A stretch of DNA of 64,000 nucleotides from Amphiura filiformis. Lineage: Eukaryota > Echinodermata > Ophiuroidea > Amphilepidida > Amphiuridae. The position numbers were made by a program, and so were the translations under genes. The notes beneath the pieces are model-generated. The model worked only from the letters and a program-made list of their open reading frames with translations. It was not told where the DNA came from and ran no database searches. Below, piece after piece: positions 31,702-44,300 of the stretch. Location: the NCBI RefSeq assembly GCF_039555335.1, contig NC_092628.1, forward strand, positions 74,526,713 through 74,590,712. The letters are read 5' to 3'. Positions within the stretch are counted from its first letter, which is position 1; every line of letters starts with the position of its first letter.

Positions 31702-34700
31702 TAACCCCAGACAAAATAATGAAATTGGAAGCAATGATTTGCGTCTTTGTCAGACGTTCAACAGACATATATGATTTATTTGCAATAAGTATGTAACACA
31801 AATATATAGCATGCATATAAGGAATCAGCACCCAAAACCTGGACTTATTAGCAAAAACGATATTTAGATTTGCAAAGGACCCTGATGAACTATCAAAAGT
31901 CACCACCCCAGTGACCTACACAGTAAGGGCTTATAAATATCTTAAAATAAACAAGAATATTTTAGAGGACCTAGATGAAACCTATCTTAAGTCACCACCC
32001 TCGTGACCCCTACAGAGGGAGCTGAATAATATCTTGTTAATAGAAAATATAAATATAAAATAAGGAATATTTAATATAGCACCCCAGATGACCTATCTGA
32101 AATCACATCCCCAGTGAACTACAAAAAGGGAGATTATAAATATCCAAAACAAAGAGCACAGCCAGTAATATAAAAATGATATGTGCTGAAACCTTTAACA
32201 ATATTTGTGCATGCAAAATATATAATATATATTCCTGTAAGATGGTTTCCAGGAATCGTACATTCATATATATAGGGAAATCCCTGACAGGTTAAATTGG
32301 ATACTTGATCCATACTAAAATGTCTACATACTTTAATTTGTGTGCATTTCTTATCCATACTTAAATAGATATATGTTTCAAATTAGAAAATCTCTGCCAA
32401 AGAAGTTAATGGATCATGCAAGAACTGAATGAGAAATAAACTTCCCAATCCCCCCCCCCCAGATTTTTAAACATATTCTATTTATTCTTTAATTTTCATC
32501 AGTTAAGCCTGGGGGATATGGGAAGCTCTCTGGATGTTCTTTTGCCTGATATATAGGAGACCAAACGGTGACTGTGAGTGTAATCCCCTACCCATAGTGG
32601 TTTTGTCAATATTACGCATATCTGGATGAACTATATCTGTGGGTAATGACACGTTAACTCTGCTCTACAAATTTTGTGTGCCACTTGTTTATATTTCTGG
32701 TACATCTAAGCCCCGCACCATGTTTGTTATCATCAAACGAGAAGTGTGCCATGCTATAAAAGTGTACAGAGAACTAGGATAACATGCCTATTCTATAATA
32801 CAATAGGTCAACATACTTCTTGAATCAACGTGATAACTAGGCGGCTGCGCAACCTCACGAAAAAACTTGAACACAATTTTTTTATTTTTTATTTTGTTGA
32901 ACAAGAAAAATTTGAGGGCATAGTACTTGGCCCCTGCCTAGGCTATCCCATGCCAACCTGGAGTTGATTCCTTCCTTAGTATTAACAAACTTAATCGATC
33001 AAATCCCACATGCTAGACCGGCTTTCAATAAATATTTATTAAATAAAATACAATAGGGCAATTCATGGTTCTGAACAAGATGATCGTTAATTTAAAACAA
33101 TACAAAACAAAACAAAAACAAACATTCATGCTTCTGAAGCAGCAACTTGACACGTTCCTTGCTTATTAACTTATACCAATCTAACAATTGAATTCTTAAG
33201 TGTTCTTGTACTTAGCCTTAAATTTACATCTCCTTAATCCACTATATGATGTGCACATATTCAGTGTGCATTCCAAATGTTATGCATACTTTCATTAAAC
33301 AATTTTGAGTACCTAACAACTGAAAGTATAATTGATGACGCTGTACAAGTGTACATACCTGTCAAATGTTCAGAATGTCAGAAGATTGATTGCAGCAACT
33401 GCAGGACTTTGGGAACAGAGGTCTATTGGTCAGATGACATTCAAAAACCAAATAGACTGTCCCTTGTGAATGTTCAACATGCAACATCTTGAATTGGACA
33501 GGCAGAGTTGAAACATCACTCTTAAAATCACAATACCAGGTCAGTCATATTACTTATGACCCACAAGACAACAACGACGTACAATTGTACGTGATTTGTG
33601 ATTCTTACCAGATTGTACACCATTTTATGTTTTTTTTAAAAGTACTTGACATGATTCTTCCATTTTACGTAGTTTGTAGATAAAGCAACGTGCAACATTC
33701 AGTGTTAATTCAAAATGTGCAAATATAAGTCATTGATTGCTGCAATGTAGCTGCTACGTGGCTCCATGTCTAACTGAAGTAAACCCATTATCATGATTAT
33801 AGGTAAATGCTTGATGAAGAGATCACCGTCAAATATTATTGTGGTCATAAACAAATCTCCAGTCTCACGACAAGCAAGTTGAAGCAACACGTCTTCCCTC
33901 CTGTTACCTGATATAATCTGCAATGAAGAAAACAGAAAAAGGGAAGCAAATTGTGCAAGCAAAGGCTTTTGCATATATACAAGCCTGATTATTAATAAAA
34001 CTACCTTACTATATACTAAGGAGTTGAAAATTGAATTGATCTTGAACATGATTATTTTTCCATTTATTTTGTTCATTTATTTACCTCTTTATTTACTTTT
34101 CAACTTTTTAAATATGCCAGAAGGTCCAAGTGGAAAGGCAGTGTGCTCTGTTCCCACTATCTAGGCGAGCTTCACAAAGATGCTACCAAGTAGAGTAAAA
34201 CCAAATCTAGTAAAAACTATGCCGAGTTAATTTGGGCAAGTAAAAGGAATCGTACCAAGATCTACCAAACTTGTTTTACATCAGATGACTCTACTATTTT
34301 GCTTCCCTGATGATACATCTTCTATGAATTCCTTAAATGCCAACACCTATGCATATGTCAGAAAACCCATAAAACGATCTTCCAATTGTTAAATTATAGG
34401 GCTGCTACTCACTGTTAATATTTTCTGTAATTTACATACGAATGACTCTTAACTTTGACCTTCACCGATTGCCTTGAATGACCAAAATCCAACAACCTTT
34501 GCATATGTCAGAAAAACGACCTCCAAAATTGTTAAATTATAATGCTGCCCTTCCATGTTAGTATTTTATGCCAGAAAGGAAATCTGTTCACATATCCTAA
34601 CACTTACCGATTGCTTTAAACAATTTTCCAGGAATTTACATGAAAATCCAACCAAAATTTGACTTCCAGTAATTTCAAGCTTTTCCAAGAGCCACTAAAA

Positions 34701-36562
34701 TTCTTTAATCAGACTAAACGATTCACGAATATCCCACTTGTAATATCAGGATATCATATACCGCGCATCACTAATGCACCGCCAGCGATATTACTATATT
34801 GCATATCGCCCAACACTTGTTTACGATCTCTTGGCCATACTATCTTGGCAGATCACAATTGCTACTATATAAATGTAAACAGATTATTTATATCAGCGTT
34901 CGTGTCACTTTTATCTTAAGTTGATACATTATGTGACCGATGCAAATTATATGTGAAAACCCATAATTAAACTAAATAATAAACATTTTAATCATAACTG
35001 CTTCTTATTGGCACTCAAATTTCGTTTCGGACACAACTTGATATCGCAAGTTCAACATGTAAATATCTTTGTTTATGTGATACATGTTCGAATGACGTCA
35101 TACCATTAATAAATAACTTATGTAATTTCTCGTAAATGGGTTGATCAATAATCTGTTGATAGCACGCCACAGAAATCGGCTATTTGCAAAATCCCCAGGA
35201 CTGATTGACGGTAAACAATTAATACGCAATCATCTGCAATCATCGAGATCACCATTTAGTATTGCCAAACCCGCGATTTGGTAGCCCAATTGGGCGAATT
35301 TCGATTTTTATTTTTATTTTTATTATTATTATTATTTTTTTTGCGACTTTTGACAATTTCCTGACCTCAAAAACCCAATGATTAAGGAAACTTTTTGCGA
35401 CGTTTTAACATTTGGCTCCCATGACTTCCGATAGTTTCCTGTCCCATAAAGTTAAACCAAATTAAAACATTTTTGGAGACTTTTTGATTATTTGGCCAGC
35501 AATTCAAGCAGAAATTTTTTGGCAACCTGGTTTTGCGTTCTGCTTGTGTGAATATCACAGTTTGAAAAACTTAAAACCGTGTCAAGTGAAATTATAAAAT
35601 AAATCGCACTCGACCCAATGCCATTTTAAGGCTAAAACCCGGGATTGATTATAAAAGCAAATTTCTCACCGAATCAACTCATCATCTTGACTGCTCTCAA
35701 CACCACTGCCGGATAACGCCCGACGCTAGGTGACCCGTCCACGTAAAATTGTCACATTCCGCATTTAAAATACCAGCAACTTCGCCTCTCTTCTCACTCG
35801 GGTTAGTTTTGTCCAACTATTTGTATTATTTTATAAAATATTTAAGAGAATCCCAGACAATGTCACAATTTCCACTTGCCGCAGTACCATCACTATGATA
35901 ATATTGACGACTTTACTTGATTGCTGCAGCTAGTTGTTTCGTGCGTAAATTCAACAACGATTTTCCGTTCATGTAAAAAAGACTTTGGAATCGTAAGGGA
36001 ACCAAACTGGAACTATATCATTAGCCTATGATCGCACTTGCTTTCATAACCGATGAATTATCAGCTATGCACCTGGCGAGATGCTCTCGGTGATAGCAAA
36101 AATAGACATAAAATTCGATCCAGCTGGTGTTATATGCTCCTTTTCTCCCAATGTTCCACTCAAAGTTCTTGAAATTCCAAACCGCCGCACATATTTTTGT
36201 TGTATTTTTCCGACGAAAACCATCAATGAAAACATGGTCCACGCCACGAAATATTGTTGTAAATACACTTCCAAATTAATATATAAAGCTACTGGGATTA
36301 CTACTTATGAACGATGGTTAAATTGTAAAATCTGCAAACTAAAAAACTTCCGAAAGAAAATTTTTTAAACACAACCTAGTCTTGTTGAATCTGACAAAAT
36401 AATGACGAAACAAGAGATGATCGGAATGCAAAACATCGCTTGTGTACCACGTGACTTGGCAACAGTACACAAATTCACACAATAGGCCTTACCAACGGGG
36501 ACCACAGCATTTATTCTGCAGGGGTTAAATTGGTTTTCAATTGATGGGATTGAAAACGTTAT
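31702..36562 (+). mobile_element. Helentron/Helitron2-like element, copy 2 (4.86 kb)
   Basis: It is head-to-tail with copy 1 without any intervening base. 31704-32399 repeats 30293-30991 with a few indels. 36352-36561 repeats 31491-31700, identical by eye over 210 bp. The ~3.95 kb interior (32400-36351) is unrelated to copy 1. It contains a C homopolymer run at 32450, mixed unique-looking sequence and one exon-like stretch on the - strand (33705-33920). No Rep or helicase motif was seen, so it appears non-autonomous and possibly carries captured DNA. The superfamily assignment rests on the ends and the insertion site. Confidence 0.5.
33705..33920 (-). CDS. Exon-like fragment inside copy 2, unidentified
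   Basis: On the - strand a strong acceptor (long pyrimidine stretch ending TTCATTGCAG) ends at 33921. It is followed by an open frame reading IISGNRREDVLLQLACRETG, then FDGDLFIKHLPIIMIMGLLQ, then MEPRSSYIAAINDLYLHILN, to a TAA at 33705. Composition is protein-like. I do not recognise a family and could not locate upstream exons. In a Helitron-like element, captured gene pieces of this kind are common. Chance cannot be excluded. Confidence 0.3.
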   Translation of the reverse strand, partial: QIISGNRREDVLLQLACRETGDLFMTTIIFDGDLFIKHLPIIMIMGLLQLDMEPRSSYIAAINDLYLHILN

Positions 36563-39500
36563 TATATTATAAATATAATGTGTTTTTGCCCTGTGTCTTG
36601 GTGTCATTGGTGACAAAACCTGGATTCAAGTATTCTATATATAATATGTCTTTTTATATTATAAATATAATGTGTTTTTGCCCTGTGTCTTGGTGTCATT
36701 GGTGACAAAACCTGGATTCAAGTATTCTATATATAATATGTCTTTTTATATTATAAATATAATGTGGTTTTGCTCTGTGTCTTGGTGTCATTGGTGACAC
36801 AACCTGGATTCAAGTATTCTATATATAATATGTCTTTTTATATTATAAATATAATGTGTTTTTTGCTCTGTGTCTTGGTGTCATTGGTGACAAAACCTGG
36901 ATTCAAGTATTCTATATATATTATGTCTTTTTATATTATAAATATAATGTGTTTTTGCCCTGTGTCTTGGTGTCATTGGTGACAAAACCTGGATTCAAGT
37001 ATTCTATATATATTATGTCTTTTTATATTATAAATATATTGTACTTTTGCTCTGTGTCTGGGTGTCATTGGTGACAAAACCTGGATTCAAGTAGTCTATA
37101 TATATTATGTCTTTTTATATTATAAATATAATGTGTTTTTGCCCTGTGTCTTGGTGTCATTGGTGACAAAACCTGGATTCAAGTATTCTATATATAATAT
37201 GTCTTTTTATATTATAAATATAATGTGTTTTTGCTCCGTGTCTTGGTGTCATTGGTGACAAAACCTGGATTCAAGTATTCTATATATATTATGTCTTTTT
37301 ATATTATAAATATAATGTGTTTTTTTTTTTTTTTTTGGTGTCATTGGTGACAAAACCTGGATTCAAGTATTCTATATATATTATGTCTTTTATATTATAA
37401 ATATATTGTACTTTTGCTCTGTGTCTGGGTGTCATTGGTGACAAAACCTGGATTCAAGTAGTCTATATATATTATGTCTTTTTATATTATAAATATAATG
37501 TGCTTTTGCTCTGTGTCTTGGTGTCATTGGTGACACAACCTGGATTCAAGTATTCTATGTATAATATGTCTTTTATATTATAAATATAATGTGTTTTTTT
37601 GCTCTGTGTCTTGGTGTCATTGGTGACACAACCTGGATTCAAGTATTCTATATATAATATGTCTTTTTATATTATAAATATAATGTGTTTTTGCCCTGTG
37701 TCTTGGTGTCATTGGTGACAAAACCTGGATTCAAGTATTCTATATATAATATGTCTTTTTATATTATAAATATAATGTGCTTTTGCTCTGTGTCTTGGTG
37801 TCATTGGTGACAAAACCTGGATTCAAACATCCTTTACATAATGTCTTTTTATATTATAAATATAATGTGTTTTTGCTCTGTGTCTTGGTGTCATTGGTGA
37901 CACAACCTGGATTCAAGTATTCTATATATAATATGTCTTTTTATATTATAAATATAATGTGTTTTTGCTCTGTGTCTTGGTGTCATTGGTGACAAAACCT
38001 GGATTCAAGTATTCTTTATATATTATGTCTTTTTATATTATAAATATAATGTGTTTTTGCTCTGTGTCTGGGTGTCATTGGTGACAAAACCTGGATTCAA
38101 GTAGTCTATATATATTATGTCTTTTTGTATTATAAATATAATGTGCTTTTGCTCTGTGTCTTGGAGTCATTGGTGACACAACCTGGATTCAAGTATTCTA
38201 TATATAATATGTCTTTTTATATTATAAATATAATGTGTTCTTGCTCTGTGTCTTGGTGTCATTGGTGACACAACCTGGATTCAAGTATTCTATATATAAT
38301 ATGTCTTTTTATATTATAAATATAATGTGTTTTTGCCCTGTGTCTTGGTGTCATTGGTGACAAAACCTGGATTCAAGTATTCTATATATAATATGTCTTT
38401 TTATATTATAAATATAATGTGTTTTTGCCCTGTGTCTTGGTGTCATTGGTGACAAAACCTGGATTCAAGTATTCTATATATAATATGTCTTTTTATATTA
38501 TAAATATAATGTGTTTTTGCCCTGTGTCTTGGTGTCATTGGTGGCAAAACCTGGATTCAAGTATTCTATATATAATATGTCTTTTTATATTATAAATATA
38601 ATGTGTTTTTGCTCTGTGTCTTGGTGTCATTGGTGACACAACCTGGATTCAAGTATTCTATATATAATATGTCTTTTTATATTATAAATATAATGTGTGT
38701 TTTTTGCTCTGTGTCTTGGTGTCATTGGTGACAAAACCTGGATTCAAGTATTCTATATATATTATGTCTTTTTATATTATAAATATAATGTGTTTTTGCT
38801 CTGTGTCTTGGTGTCATTGGTGACAAAACCTGGATTCAAGTATTCTATATATATTATGTCTTTTATATTATAAATATAATGTGTTTTTGCCCTGTGTCTT
38901 GGTGTCATTGGTGACAAAACCTGGATTCAAGTATTCTATATATATTATGTCTTTTTATATTATAAATATAGTGTACTTTTGCTCTGTGTCTGGGTGTCAT
39001 TGGTGACAAAACCTGGATTCAAGTAGTCTATATATATTATGTCTTTTTATATTATAAATATAATGTGCTTTTTTGCTCTGTGTCTTGGTGTCATTGGTGA
39101 CACAACCTGGATTCAAGTATTCTATATATATTATGTCTTTTTATATTATAAATATAATGTGTTTTTGCTCTGTGTCTTGGTGTCATTGGTGACACAACCT
39201 GGATTCAAGTATTCTATATATAATATGTCTTTTTATATGATAAGTATAATGTGTTTTTGCCCTGTGTCTTGGTGTCATTGGTGACAAAACCTGGATTCAA
39301 GTATTTATATATAATATGTCTTTTTATATTATAAATATAATGTGTTTTTGCCCTGTGTCTTGGTGTCATTGGTGACAAAACCTGGATTCGAGTATTCTAT
39401 ATATAATATGTCTTTTTATATTATAAATATAATGTGTTTTTGCCCTGTGTCTTGGTGTCATTGGTGACAAAACCTGGATTCAAGTATTCTATATATAATA

Positions 39501-39922
39501 TGTCTTTTTATATTATAAATATAATGTGCTTTTGCTCTGTGTCTTGGTGTCATTGGTGACACAACCTGGATTCAAGTATTCTATATATAATATGTCTTTT
39601 TATATTATAAATATAATGTGTTTTTGCTCTGTGTCTTGGTGTCATTGGTGACACAACCTGGATTCAAGTATTCTATATATAATATGTCTTTTTATATTAT
39701 AAATATAATGTGTTTTTTGCTCTGTGTCTTGGTGTCATTGGTGACAAAACCTGGATTCAAGTATTCTATATATATTATGTCTTTTTATATTATAAATATA
39801 ATGTGTTTTGCCCTGTGTCTTGGTGTCATTGGTGACAAAACCTGGATTCAATCATCCTATACAAAATATGTCTTTTTATATTATAATTATAATGTGCTTT
39901 TGCTCTGTGTCTTGGTGTCATT
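36563..39922 (+). repeat. 92 bp satellite array, + orientation, part 2
   Basis: About 36 more units of the same satellite resume at the exact position where part 1 stopped. One unit has a T18-type homopolymer (about 37320). Variant units at 37824 ('caaacatcctttacata') and 38159 ('ttggagtcattgg') repeat those at 29714 and 30050, marking a ~1.84 kb (20-unit) internal duplication once the inserted elements are subtracted. Confidence 0.97.
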
Positions 39923-41330
39923 ATCAACGTCAAGGGCGCACTGAGTCTTAGCTTTCAAATGCCGTTTGTGCTGTTCACTGAATTCGATTGCTTTAATCTC
40001 GAGATATGTTGACAACGAAAGGGTAAAATCACACTTTTGTGCCACATTTACTAGGGAAGAGGGCTGGACAATGGACATACAAACCAATGATAGCATTCAC
40101 TGGGAGGAGAAGCCTCACCTTTAAGTCCCCAATCCTTAAATCCATATTCAGAGATCTGGTGTTTTGGCCCTAGGCCTATAGTTCAACAGAGGACTACAAA
40201 ATAAAATTTCAGTTCAATTTATCACTCCCATTTGAATTTATGAGTATTTTTGTATAGTTGAGGCTCCCATCTTTTACAAAAATCACTCTATTTTCAAAAC
40301 AAAAATATTTTAGCCTTATTCATTTGGAGCATTTGTTTATTTGAGGTGCACTATAATGTGTACATGCCAAAAAAATCTCAAATTTTCAAATAAAATGAGG
40401 GCGTCCTCAACACAATATCTGTAGCAAATCATTTCGAACATGGAGAACACATCCGTTTTCAGGGTTTCATCCTTTCTCTGTCATGATCAATCCAATTGAT
40501 CATTAGGCCTAGATCTTAAAATGCATTAATAATGATATTATTTATCGTGAAATCCCGCTATCTCTAAGCACCGCTATCTCTAAGGTTCGCTATCTCTAAG
40601 GTTCGCTATCACTAACGTGTAAAGTCTATGGAGATCAGAATCCCGCTATCTCTAATAGAGAAAAGGGTTCGTTTTAAATAAGGACCGCTGTAGCGAACCT
40701 TACTTGAAATTAGAAATAGCGAACCTTATTTAAAATTAGAGATAGCGCACCTTATTTAAATTAGAGATAGCGAACCTTATTTAAAATTAAAGATAGCGAA
40801 CCTTATTTGAAATTAGCGATAGCGAACCTTAGAGATAGCAAATCTTAGAGATATCGAACTTTAGAGATAGCGGACCTTATTTAAAATTAGAGATAGCGAA
40901 CCTTAGGGATACCATGATTGTTAAAATTAGAGATAGCGGACCTTATTTAAAATTAGTGATAGCGAACCTTAGAGATAGCGAACCTTCAATAAATTAGTGA
41001 TAGCGGACCTTATTTAAAATTAGAGATAGCGAACCTTATTTAAAATTAGTGATATCGAACCTTAGAAATACCGAACCTTATTAAAAATTAGTGATATCGA
41101 ACAATAGGTATAGTGGACCTTTTTCGTAATTAGTGATAACGAACCTTAGGGATAGCGAACCTTAGAGATAGCGGTCCTTAGAAGCTCTTAGAGATAGCGA
41201 ATCCGTCGCCTTACTTATGAACTATGAAGATAATTATGGAAAATGAAGATAATTATGAAATCTCCACGAAGCGTTTCGACTCTTTTATTGTCTAACTCTA
41301 AATAATTGGATAATACCTCATCGACTCCCA
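39923..41330. other. Central non-satellite domain of the giant element
   Basis: About 1.4 kb separates the two inverted arrays. 39923-40555 has no recognisable gene; a 69-codon ORF on the - strand (39887-40096) crosses the array edge and looks spurious. 40556-41210 is a second minisatellite. The place where a foldback element could carry a transposase gene is thus occupied by non-coding sequence. Confidence 0.7.
40556..41210 (+). repeat. Minisatellite with core TTAGAGATAGCGAACC
   Basis: A 16 bp core (TTAGAGATAGCGAACC), often extended to ~26 bp by TTATTTAAAA, is repeated over 20 times from about 40690 to 41205. The first few copies (about 40556-40660) are in the opposite orientation (GGTTCGCTATCTCTAA), so this array is itself an inverted repeat. 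Confidence 0.9.
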
Positions 41331-44300
41331 GGTTTTGTCACCAATGACAATTATAATATGTATAGAATACTTGAATCCAGGTTTTGTCACCAATGACACC
41401 AAGACACAGAGAAAAAGCACATTATATTTATAATATAAAAAGACATATTATATATAAGATGATTGAATCCAGGTTTTGTCACCAATGACACCAAGACACA
41501 GAGCAAAAGCACATTATATTTATAATATAAAAAGACATATTATATAAAGGATGATTGAATCCAGGTTTTGTCACCAATGACACCAAGACACAGAGCAAAA
41601 ACACATTATATTTATAATATAAAAAGACATATTATATATAGGATGATTGAATCCAGGTTTTGTCACCAATGACACCAAGACACAGAGCAAAACCACATTA
41701 TATTTATAATATAAAAAGACATATTATATATAGAATACTTAAATCCAGGTTTTGTCACCAATGACACCAAGACTCATAACAAAAGCACATTATATTTATA
41801 ATATAAAAAGACATATTATTATATAGAATACTTGAATACAGGTTTTGTCACCAATGACACCAAGACACAGAGCAAAAGCACATTATATTTATAATATAAA
41901 AAGACATATTATATATAAGATGATTGAATCCAGGTTTTGTCACCAATGACACCAAGACACAGAGCAAAAAGCACATTATATTTATAATATAAAAAGACAT
42001 ATTATATATAAGATGATTGAATCCAGGTTTTGTCACCAATGACACCAAGACACAGAGCAACAGCACATTATATTTATAATATAAAAGACATATTATATAA
42101 AGGATGATTGAATCCAGGTTTTGTCACCAATGACACCAAGACACTGAGCAAAAACACATTATATTTATAATATAAAAAGACATAATATATATAGAATGCT
42201 TGAATCCAGGTTTTGTCACCAATGACACCAAGACACAGAGCAAAAACACATTATATTTATAATATAAAAAGACATATTATATATAGAATACTTGAATCCA
42301 GGTTTTGTCACCAATGACACCAAGACACAGGGCAAAAACACATTATATTTATAATATAAAAAGACATATTATATATAGAATACTTGAATCCAGGTTGTGT
42401 CACCAATGACACCAAGACACCGAGCAAAAACACATTATATTTATAATATAAAAAGACATATTATATATAGAATACTTGAATCCAGGTTGTGTCACCAATG
42501 ACACCAAGACACAGAGCAAAAGCACATTATATTTATAATATAAAAAGACATAATATATACAGACTACTTGAATCCAGGTTTTGTCACCAATGACACCCAG
42601 ACACAGAGCAAAAGTACAATATATTTATAATATAAAAAGACATAATATATATAGAATGCTTGAATCCAGGTTTTGTCACCAATGACACCAAGACACAGAG
42701 CAAAAACACATTATATTTATAATATAAAAAAGACATAATATTTATAGAATGCTTGAATCCAGGTTTTGTCACCAATGACACCAAGACACAGAGCAAAAGC
42801 ACATTATATTTATAATATAAAAAGACATATTATAAATAGGATGATTGAATCCAGGTTTTGTCACCAATGACACCAAGACACAGAGCAAAAGCACATTATA
42901 TTTATAATATAAAAGACATATTCTATAAAGGATGATTGAATCCAGGTTTTGTCACCAATGACACCAAGACACAGAGCAAAAAGCACATTATATTTATAAT
43001 ATAAAAAGACATATTATATACAGGATGATTGAATCCAGGTTTTGTCACCAATGACACCAAGACACAGAGCAAAAGCACATTATATTTATAATATAAAAAG
43101 ACATATTATATATAGGATGATTGAATCCAGGTTTTGTCACCAATGACACCAAGACACAGAGCAAAAGCACTTTATATTTATAATATAAAAAGACATATTA
43201 TATATAAGATGATTGAATCCAGGTTTTGTCACCAATGACACCAAGACACAGAGCAAAAGCACATTATATTTATAATATAAAAAGACATATTATATAAAGG
43301 ATGATTGAATCCAGGTTTTATCACCAATGACACCAAGACACAGAGCAAAAACACATTATATTTATAATATAAAAGACATAATATATATAGAATGCTTGAA
43401 TCCAGGTTTTGTCACCAATGACACCAAGACACAGAGCAAAAAACACATTATATTTATAATATAAAAAGACATAATATATATAGAATACTTGAATCCAGGT
43501 TTTGTCACCAATGACACCAAGACACAGAGCAAAAAAGCACATTATATTTATAATATAAAAAGACATATTATATATAGGATGATTGAATCCAGGTTTTGTC
43601 ACCAATGACGCCAAGACACAGAGCAAAAGCACATTATATTTATAATATAAAAAGACATATTATATAAAGGATGATTGAATCCAGGTTTTGTCACCAATGA
43701 CACCAAGACACAGAGCAAAAACACATTATATTTATAATATAAAAAGACATAATATATATAGAATGCTTGAATCCAGGTTTTGTCACCAATGACACCAAGA
43801 CACAGAGCAAAAGCACATTATATTTATAATATAAAAAGACATATTATATATAAGATGATTGAATCCAGGTTTTGTCACCAATGACACCAAGACACAGAGC
43901 AAAAGCACATTATATTTATAATATAAAAAGACATATTATATATAGAATACTTGAATCCAGGTTTTGTCACCAATGACACCAAGACACAGAGCAAAAACAC
44001 ATTATATTTATAATATGCACATTATATTTATAATATAGAAAAGACATATTATAAATAGAATACTTGAATCCAGGTTGTGTCACCAATGACACCAAGACAC
44101 AGAGCAAAAACACATTATATTTATAATATAAAAAGACATATTATGTAAAGGATGTTTGAATCCAGGTTTTGTCACCAATGACACCAAGACACAGAGCAAA
44201 AGCACATTATATTTATAATATAAAAAGACATATTATATATAGAATACTTGAATCCAGGTTTTGTCACCAATGACACCAAGACACAGGGCAAAAACACATT

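Noticed and set aside
30293-32399. Direct ~700 bp repeats as LTRs of a retrotransposon
   Set aside because: No TG...CA ends, primer-binding site or polypurine tract. The 210 bp segment just before the second repeat recurs at 36352, which fits two tandem elements with shared ends.
33277-33492. Cys-rich ORF (KCSECQKIDCSNC) as a zinc-binding or retroelement protein
   Set aside because: The spacing does not fit a zinc knuckle or a known retroelement Cys block, and there is no supporting coding sequence nearby.
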